From NCBI GenBank assembly GCA_009785045.1, contig WQXC01000058.1:1-10480 (forward strand): a stretch of 10,480 nt of DNA, in the 5' to 3' direction. The position numbers and the translations under genes are program-made. Below, piece by piece: positions 5,565-10,480 of this stretch. Within the stretch, counting starts at the first letter, position 1; every line of letters starts with the position of its first letter. This DNA comes from Treponema sp. (lineage in GTDB: Bacteria > Spirochaetota > Spirochaetia > Treponematales > Breznakiellaceae). The notes beneath the pieces were generated by a model. It made no database searches, was not told the DNA's origin, and saw only the letters and a program-made list of their open reading frames with translations.

Positions 5565-6335
5565 ATGTGGAATCCTGTAGGGACTGTAAAAAGGATATTA
5601 TACAATCTTGGTTTTTTTGCAAGAACTCTTAAAGGGGTTGGCTATTTTATACGCCATTCCAAGGCTTCTTTTAAAATTCTTGTAATGCAGATTCTTTTTA
5701 CATTTGTTTATGCAATGGGAATATCCACTCTTCTGGCTTTGGCTATCGGAGCGGCTGTAAACATTATAGGTGTTCCGTTTTTAACAATGCTGAATCAGGA
5801 ACAGTTAATTTATACCCTTTTAATAATTATTATTACAAGGGAATTAGGTCCTTTATTAACTGCCTTTATTGTAATTGCGAGGTCGGCAACCGCTATTGCT
5901 ACCGAAATTGCCGGAATGGTTATTTCACATGAAGTAGAGGCATATATTTCTGTAGGGGTGGATCCAATTGAACATTTGGCTGTACCGCGATTTTTAGGTG
6001 TTACGATTTCGCTTGTAGTATTAAATATTTATTTTTCGATCTTTGGACTTGCCGGATCGTACATTGTAACCCAGCTTTTTAATACCACTCCAATGGATCA
6101 CTATTTTAACAGCTTGCTGCAGTATCTGACAATTCAGGATATTCTTTTGTCTATTATAAAAAGTATTGCATTTGGAGCAATTATTTCTGTTGTTGCTGTA
6201 GTTAAAGGTTTTTCGGTTGAACGTGCAAGTACAGAAGTTCCTGTTGCAGGGCTTCAGGCTGTCAGCAGTGCTTTTGCAATTTGTATTTTGGTAAACGTTC
6301 TTTTATCAGCTTTATATTATATTGTGTTGGCGTAA
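5565..6335 (+). CDS. MlaE-family ABC transporter permease
   Basis: A 256-residue inner-membrane protein of usual MlaE length. It has hydrophobic segments at about 43-65, 70-95, 140-170 and 205-255. The family core is clear: RELGPLLTAF, ARSATAIATEIAGM, then EVEAYISVGVDP and LAVPRFLG. These match the R-x-LGP, R-x-G-x-x-x-AE-x-G-x-M and D/EA-x-x-x-x-G-x-DP blocks of MlaE/TrgB permeases, which move phospholipids or other hydrophobic molecules with a matching ATPase and MCE protein. The N-terminal amphipathic stretch before the first membrane helix is also typical. The ATG at 5565 is the only plausible start before residue 41, yet it has no ribosome-binding site. Its stop overlaps the next gene's ATG by one base (TAATG), implying translational coupling. 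I give no gene symbol because the system differs from enterobacterial Mla in composition. Confidence 0.93.
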   Translation: MWNPVGTVKRILYNLGFFARTLKGVGYFIRHSKASFKILVMQILFTFVYAMGISTLLALAIGAAVNIIGVPFLTMLNQEQLIYTLLIIIITRELGPLLTAFIVIARSATAIATEIAGMVISHEVEAYISVGVDPIEHLAVPRFLGVTISLVVLNIYFSIFGLAGSYIVTQLFNTTPMDHYFNSLLQYLTIQDILLSIIKSIAFGAIISVVAVVKGFSVERASTEVPVAGLQAVSSAFAICILVNVLLSALYYIVLA

Positions 6336-7069
6336 TGGAAAGTATTGTTGAATTAAAAAATATTAGTTTCTCCGCTCAGGACAGGAAAATTGTCCAGGGA
6401 GTGTCGATCGAATTTGCAGAAGGAAAAACAACGGCTATTGTAGGACCTTCCGGGGGCGGAAAAAGCACAGTTTTAAAGCTTGCTGCCGGGCTTTTGGTTC
6501 CGAATCAGGGAGAAATTTTATACAAGGGCAAGAATGTCGCTCTTATGAACCGGGCGGAAAACCTTGAATTCAGGCGGGAAAGCGCATTTGTTTTTCAGGA
6601 TTCGGCGCTTTGGGCGAATCAGAACCTGAATCAGATACTGGAACTTCCGCTTAGGGTTCATTACCCCCAAATGGACAGAAAAGAACGAACCCAGCGCATA
6701 AAGGAAGTTACTGCGGAGGTAGGATACAGAAAAGACCTGGATATTAGGCCTTCACGGCTGTCTATGGGAGAGCAGAAACTCATCGCTTTTGCCCGGGCAA
6801 TGCTATGTAACCCTGAGCTGCTGTATCTTGATGAATGGACAGAATCGCTTGATGAAACCTCCGGTGACAGACTTATAAGTATTGTCAGGCGAAAGCAAAA
6901 AGAAGGCGTTTCTATACTTTTTGTCTGCCATGACATGAGAATTATCAAGATTTTGGCTGATTTTGTTGTTGTTATAGTTGACGGTAAAGTATCCTTCCAG
7001 GCGACCAAAGAACAGGTTGTAAATGATCCCGAATTAAGTAATTATTTAAGGATGGGGATGGCATTATGA
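6335..7069 (+). CDS. MlaF-like ABC transporter ATPase
   Basis: A 244-residue ABC ATPase of standard length. It shows Walker A GPSGGGKST (37-45), Q-loop Q88 in FVFQDS, signature LSMGEQ (142-147), Walker B LLYLDE (162-167) with catalytic E167, a D-loop SLD (171-173) and the switch H199 in VCHDM. It should power the adjacent MlaE-type permease. The signature departs from LSGGQ at two positions, although the key serine and second glycine remain. Walker B is followed by WTE rather than the common P-T/S. I chose the ATG at 6335 because it overlaps the permease stop and yields the conserved N-terminus VELKNISF. An earlier in-frame start would only add 18 residues that re-read the permease C-terminus. 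The 3' end overlaps the MCE gene as ATGA. Confidence 0.93.
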   Translation: MESIVELKNISFSAQDRKIVQGVSIEFAEGKTTAIVGPSGGGKSTVLKLAAGLLVPNQGEILYKGKNVALMNRAENLEFRRESAFVFQDSALWANQNLNQILELPLRVHYPQMDRKERTQRIKEVTAEVGYRKDLDIRPSRLSMGEQKLIAFARAMLCNPELLYLDEWTESLDETSGDRLISIVRRKQKEGVSILFVCHDMRIIKILADFVVVIVDGKVSFQATKEQVVNDPELSNYLRMGMAL

Positions 7070-8022
7070 AGTTTTCGATTCGGTTTGCTGATCAAATTGT
7101 AGGTACTCTTGTTATACTTGCGCTGGCAATGTTGATCTTTGTCATTTTCATGCTTGGGAAAAATCAACGCTGGTTTGTAACCGATTATCAGTATAGAACC
7201 TATTTATATTCTGCATCCGGAGTCAGCCCTAACATGGCAATACAATACAAGGGTTTTACAATTGGACGGGTAAAAAAAATATCTCTTGCGCCGGATGACA
7301 GGGTAGAAGTTATTTTTACAATTTTTGAAGAATACGCACACAGGGTTACAGAAGGCTCTCTTGTTGAAGTTCAGGAAAGTCCGATAGGACTTGGAAACAG
7401 TTTTATTTTTCATTTTGGTCTTGGAGAGGATATAATTCCGGAAGGAAATGTTATTCCGGAAATAAATTCTCAGGAAGCAAGGATATATATAGCAAGAGGA
7501 TTATCTGAAGTTCCAAAGGGAAATGACAGCATAAATAATATTGTGAATCAGGTAAACACAATTCTGGAAATGGTAAGTGTTTCGCTTGCAGGTTCAGAGG
7601 GCGCCGAAGAATATGAGCTAGGTCAAATTATCGGCAATTTAGGTAGAACAATATCCAGTATTACAGTTCTTGCAGAAACCCTTTCTGATCAGTTAAGTCC
7701 TTTAATTAACAACCTAGAAAACTTTACAGGACAGCTTTCAGATCCTTCCGGCGCATTAATGGGAATTCTTGACGGAGAAGGTCCGTTATATGATGCAATT
7801 GAATCCCTTGCCGGTATAATCGAAAACCTGAATAGATTCAGTGAGTTCCTTCCTTCGCAGCTTCCGCAGTTGGCAGTTTTAATAAATGAGTTAAATGTTG
7901 CAATGAGGTCTGTACAGGATGTTCTGACGGCTGTTGCAAATAACCCGCTTTTAAAAGGTGGTATACCTGATCGGCCGGAAACAGGTCCTGCAGGTTCAAA
8001 TACAAGAGATCATGATTTTTAA
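7066..8022 (+). CDS. MCE-domain (MlaD-like) substrate-binding protein
   Basis: A 318-residue protein with one N-terminal membrane helix (about 11-31) and no cleavable signal, so it is anchored in the inner membrane with the rest periplasmic. The MCE domain spans about 41-125. It has the SGVSPNMAIQYKGFTIGRVKKI pattern (split here as SGVSPNM ... YKGFTIGRV) that corresponds to the G-L-x-x-G-x-x-V-x-x-x-G-x-x-V-G-x-V block of the family. The remaining 190 residues are predicted helical with repeated INNLENF/ISSITVL-like heptad patterns. They probably form the barrel-forming helical tail seen in longer MCE proteins. It binds and shuttles lipid between membranes with the permease and ATPase. It starts at the ATGA overlap with the ATPase stop, preceded by a purine-rich GGATGGGGATGG. 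The C-terminus ends in a polar, disordered-looking tail. Confidence 0.9.
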   Translation: MKFSIRFADQIVGTLVILALAMLIFVIFMLGKNQRWFVTDYQYRTYLYSASGVSPNMAIQYKGFTIGRVKKISLAPDDRVEVIFTIFEEYAHRVTEGSLVEVQESPIGLGNSFIFHFGLGEDIIPEGNVIPEINSQEARIYIARGLSEVPKGNDSINNIVNQVNTILEMVSVSLAGSEGAEEYELGQIIGNLGRTISSITVLAETLSDQLSPLINNLENFTGQLSDPSGALMGILDGEGPLYDAIESLAGIIENLNRFSEFLPSQLPQLAVLINELNVAMRSVQDVLTAVANNPLLKGGIPDRPETGPAGSNTRDHDF

Positions 8023-8037
8023 CCTGGCGGTGAATAA

Positions 8038-8892
8038 ATGAATAAAATAAAATGTGTAATATTAATAACTATAATCCTCGTTTTAGGTTCATGTTCATCG
8101 GCTCCAAAAAATACCGGAGAGATTAAATATTTACGAACATATGCAGAAAAGGGACTTGAATCTGCTGTTAAGGAAGCAAGTCTTGGAAAATATAATAGCG
8201 CTTTTACTTTGCTTACAGAATATAAACGAATGGCAATTCTTGCAGATGATCCTTCGCTTATAATCCGGATTTGTCTTTCTTTTGGTAATGTTTTATTATC
8301 TCTTGGAAGAACAGATGAAGCATTCGCCGAATGGGATCAGGCTATCAACGAAGCGCGTATATCAGGTAACAGGGAACTGTTATCTGTAAGCAGAGTATTT
8401 AAAGCAAGGGGAAATTTGTTAAGCGGCAGAGCATCTGCTCAGTCTGTTCTTGACGAAGTTATCCGTGAAAGCGCAAATATAAAAACAAACAGATTATATA
8501 TCGCTTTTTCCTGGCAGGTAAGAGGACTTGCGCTTCATTCAATGGGTTCATACCGCGAAGCTGAAGATGCAATGAAACGCAGCCTGGAGATTCACGAAAA
8601 GGAAAAAGCGCTAGAAAACGCATCCTTTGACTGGTATACCATTGCATCCATACGTTCTTTGGCAGGTAATACCGCAGGCGCATTACAGGCATTGGAAACG
8701 GCAATTGTTATTGATCGCCGTATTGAAAATTCCTGGGGGCTGGCGGCAAGCTGGCGCGCTATGGGAGATGTTTACCGTAAAGCCGGAAGAAATGACGATG
8801 CGCTTGATGCGTACAAGAGAGCAGGAGCAATTTATGCAGCATTGGATAATGCTCACGAAGTTGCAGAAATAAACAAACGAATAAATAATTAA
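8038..8892 (+). CDS. TPR-repeat lipoprotein
   Basis: This 284-residue protein starts with a lysine-containing n-region and a hydrophobic core, then LGSC with the lipidated cysteine at C19. This is a lipobox of the relaxed type found in spirochaetes. The mature part is helical. TPR-like units with the usual A/G-x-x-x pattern lie at about 77-108, 112-145, 153-187, 193-228 and 233-270. Examples are GNVLLSLGRTDEAFAEW and GDVYRKAGRNDDALDAY. TPR proteins act as scaffolds, and no enzyme motif is seen. It follows the MCE gene after 15 nt, with GGTGA as a ribosome-binding site. I infer that it is the periplasmic or outer-membrane partner of the transporter, perhaps in the position filled by other accessory proteins in Mla systems. 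This is not shown by homology. Confidence 0.85.
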   Translation: MNKIKCVILITIILVLGSCSSAPKNTGEIKYLRTYAEKGLESAVKEASLGKYNSAFTLLTEYKRMAILADDPSLIIRICLSFGNVLLSLGRTDEAFAEWDQAINEARISGNRELLSVSRVFKARGNLLSGRASAQSVLDEVIRESANIKTNRLYIAFSWQVRGLALHSMGSYREAEDAMKRSLEIHEKEKALENASFDWYTIASIRSLAGNTAGALQALETAIVIDRRIENSWGLAASWRAMGDVYRKAGRNDDALDAYKRAGAIYAALDNAHEVAEINKRINN

Positions 8893-8906
8893 TTAAGGAA
8901 AATTTT

Positions 8907-10100
8907 ATGAATAATGTATTTATGAACACATACAACAGGTTACCTGTGACCTTTTCAAAAGGAGAAGGTTCCTGGTTATTTGATATTAACGGTAAAAAAT
9001 ATCTGGATTTAGGTTCTGGAATTGCTGTAAATTGCCTGGGGCATAATTACCCGCCTCTTGTTAAAGCAGTATCACAGCAGGCGGCAAAATTTCTTCATGT
9101 TTGCAATTATTATACAAGTGATGTAAGCGCAGAGTTTGCTGAAAAACTTGTACAGGCTGCAGCCCCTGCCGGAATGAAAAATGTTTTTCTTGCCAACTCA
9201 GGCGCAGAAGCCAACGAAGGTGCATGTAAACTTGCAAGAAAATATTCGCTTTTAAAGTACGGTCCCGGAAGGCACACTATTGTTACACTTAGAGGAAGTT
9301 TTCACGGAAGAACAATTACAACACTTGCAGCAACAGGGCAGGATAAGTTTCACAAAGACTTTGGACCTTTTACCGAAGGCTTCTTGCACATTCCCGGAAA
9401 CGATATTGATGCACTTGAGAAAGCGCTGGACAGTAAAAAAGTTGCAGGGTTATTACTGGAGGCAATTCAGGGTGAAAGCGGGATTATTCCTCAAAGAAGT
9501 GAATTTATCGCAGCTGCCGCAAAATTATGCGCAGAAAGAGACATTTTGCTTATATTTGACGAAATCCAAACAGGTATTGGCAGAACAGGAACTTTCCTTG
9601 CGCTTGAACAGTACAAAGACGCTGATGGTAAACCGTTAAAAGCTGATATTGTAACTCTTGCAAAAGGTATTGCCGGAGGAATTCCTGCTGGCGCATTTTT
9701 AGCAGGAGAAAAGACCAGTTCTGTTCTTGTCGCAGGGGATCATGGAAGCACATTCGGCGGAAACCCTGTTGCCGCTGCTGCCGGGCTTGTTGTATTAAAA
9801 ACTGTTAACGATCCAACATTCCTTGCAGAGATCTCGCGAAAGGGAGAAGCGCTGATTGCATCGCTTAAGCAAAACCCAAAGGTAAAAGAAGTACGGGGCA
9901 AAGGCCTTATGATCGGTTTGGACATAGAAAAGGAAGCATGGCCTGTATTAAAAGCCGGAATAACAAGAGCAGAAAATAAAGATTGCGGTCTTTTAATTTT
10001 ATCTGCTGGTGTAAACACTCTAAGACTTTTACCGCAATATTTTATTTCTGACAGTGAAATAAAACAGGGATTGGATATAATTTCAGAGTTAATTGATTAA
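8907..10100 (+). CDS. argD: Acetylornithine aminotransferase-type class III PLP enzyme
   Basis: This 397-residue class III aminotransferase is full length for ArgD. It shows the cofactor phosphate loop NSGAEANEGA (97-106), the SFHGRT stretch (131-136), FDEIQTGIGRTG (217-228) with D218 for the pyridine nitrogen, and the Schiff-base lysine K253 in LAKGIAGGIPAGAF. STFGGNP (281-287) supplies the phosphate threonine. The usual reaction is transamination of N-acetylglutamate semialdehyde to N-acetylornithine in arginine synthesis. Related enzymes use ornithine, succinylornithine or 4-aminobutyrate, and sequence alone does not separate them fully. ArgD is the best guess because of the short N-terminus and the motif spacing. 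It lies 14 nt after the lipoprotein gene, with AAGGAA as ribosome-binding site, so it is probably cotranscribed with the transport genes. No other arginine gene is visible. Its stop is 8 nt from the convergent neighbour. Confidence 0.85.
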   Translation: MNNVFMNTYNRLPVTFSKGEGSWLFDINGKKYLDLGSGIAVNCLGHNYPPLVKAVSQQAAKFLHVCNYYTSDVSAEFAEKLVQAAAPAGMKNVFLANSGAEANEGACKLARKYSLLKYGPGRHTIVTLRGSFHGRTITTLAATGQDKFHKDFGPFTEGFLHIPGNDIDALEKALDSKKVAGLLLEAIQGESGIIPQRSEFIAAAAKLCAERDILLIFDEIQTGIGRTGTFLALEQYKDADGKPLKADIVTLAKGIAGGIPAGAFLAGEKTSSVLVAGDHGSTFGGNPVAAAAGLVVLKTVNDPTFLAEISRKGEALIASLKQNPKVKEVRGKGLMIGLDIEKEAWPVLKAGITRAENKDCGLLILSAGVNTLRLLPQYFISDSEIKQGLDIISELID

Positions 10101-10108
10101 CTTCAGAT

Positions 10109-10480
10109 TTAATCGTCTGTTAAATAATCTATTTTTCCGTCACTAAGCGCTTTTAGGATGCGCCGTTTTACCTCGCCTGGATCATCGTTCTTACTGGCAG
10201 TTACAAAATCTGCGATACGGTTTCGTATATCGCGGCGTTTTGAATTTTGCCCGTAAGGACAGGTGCAGGCAGCTTTAAGAATATTTTGCTCTGCTGCGCA
10301 GGAAATAATCTGTTTTTCTTCCAGCAGAGCAAGAGGGCGAATTAGGCTAACAGGATACTTGCGGTATTTTATAAATATTGGCATTGCAAGCATAGTACCT
10401 TTTGAGCAAAGGTTCATAAAAAATGTTTCGATAATGTCATCTAAATGATGACCTAACGCAATTTTATTAAAACCGTTTTC
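10109..10480 (-). CDS. TtcA-family PP-loop tRNA thiolation protein, partial (N-terminus beyond right edge)
   Basis: The frame runs from the window edge to a stop at 10109, giving 123 visible residues. It begins NGFNKIALGHHLDDIIETFFMN, split here as KIALGHHLDD and IETFFMN, then LAMPIF, SLIRPLALLEE and CTCPYGQNSKR. These match the TtcA family (GHH-x-DD-x-x-x-T, MPP, RPL, C-x-x-CG-x-Q-x-x-x-R). TtcA adds sulphur to C32 of certain tRNAs using ATP and an iron-sulphur cluster. The P-loop and CxxC would lie off the window. The order of motifs fits TtcA better than TilS or MesJ, though both are PP-loop enzymes. The C-terminus GEVKRRILKALSDGKIDYL is short and charged. An internal ATG at 10417 would cut the HHxDD motif, so it is not a real start. 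The gene faces argD tail to tail. Confidence 0.8.
   Translation of the reverse strand, partial: ENGFNKIALGHHLDDIIETFFMNLCSKGTMLAMPIFIKYRKYPVSLIRPLALLEEKQIISCAAEQNILKAACTCPYGQNSKRRDIRNRIADFVTASKNDDPGEVKRRILKALSDGKIDYLTDD

Noticed and set aside
6281..6334. Earlier start for the ABC ATPase
   Set aside because: The 18 extra residues come from re-reading the permease C-terminus. The ATG at 6335 overlaps the permease stop and gives the conserved N-terminus.
10095..10114. GATTAA/TTAATC inverted repeat between argD and the TtcA-like gene as a bidirectional terminator
   Set aside because: The stem is only 6 AT-rich base pairs and mostly consists of the two stop codons. There is no GC-rich stem or clear U tract.
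1..10480. CRISPR arrays, insertion sequences, integrase or phage genes, large repeats
   Set aside because: No regularly spaced repeats, transposase motifs or terminal inverted repeats were seen. Gene content and base composition look uniform.

Overview
The window looks like chromosomal DNA from a spirochaete, most likely a Treponema or close relative. The main pointer is the gene at 2300-3862, which has the architecture I know as the spirochaete-restricted 'spiro-SPASM' radical SAM protein. The moderately AT-rich sequence, tight overlapping genes and TTG starts fit but prove nothing. No mobile element, CRISPR array or sign of recent transfer was seen. The genus is an inference.

Left part, minus strand (1-3862): a tightly overlapped operon read right to left. 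It encodes a spiro-SPASM radical SAM protein, a GT2-like glycosyltransferase-fold protein, an SpsF-type cytidylyltransferase and an SpsG/PseG-like GT-B protein cut by the left edge. Together these suggest synthesis or attachment of a surface or flagellar sugar. The product is unknown.

Middle, minus strand (3907-5502): a calcineurin-like metallophosphoesterase whose ATG directly abuts the 3' end of a tRNA with a CAU anticodon (probably the Ile2 type). Upstream of the tRNA lies a stand-alone CheY-like receiver. The tRNA has its own near-consensus promoter.

Right part, plus strand (5565-10100): an MCE/Mla-type lipid-transport operon of permease, ATPase, MCE-domain protein and TPR lipoprotein, followed at short spacing by an acetylornithine-aminotransferase-type gene. 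This meets, tail to tail, a TtcA-family PP-loop protein whose N-terminus lies beyond the right edge. The 62 bp between the receiver gene and the permease gene carries divergent promoters.

The most notable structural signal is leaderless translation. Two operon-leading genes, spiro-SPASM and the permease, each have a good -10 hexamer ending exactly 8 nt before the ATG and no Shine-Dalgarno. The metallophosphoesterase ATG starts right after the tRNA discriminator base, so tRNA processing would itself generate a leaderless mRNA. There is no gene-free stretch above 300 bases.
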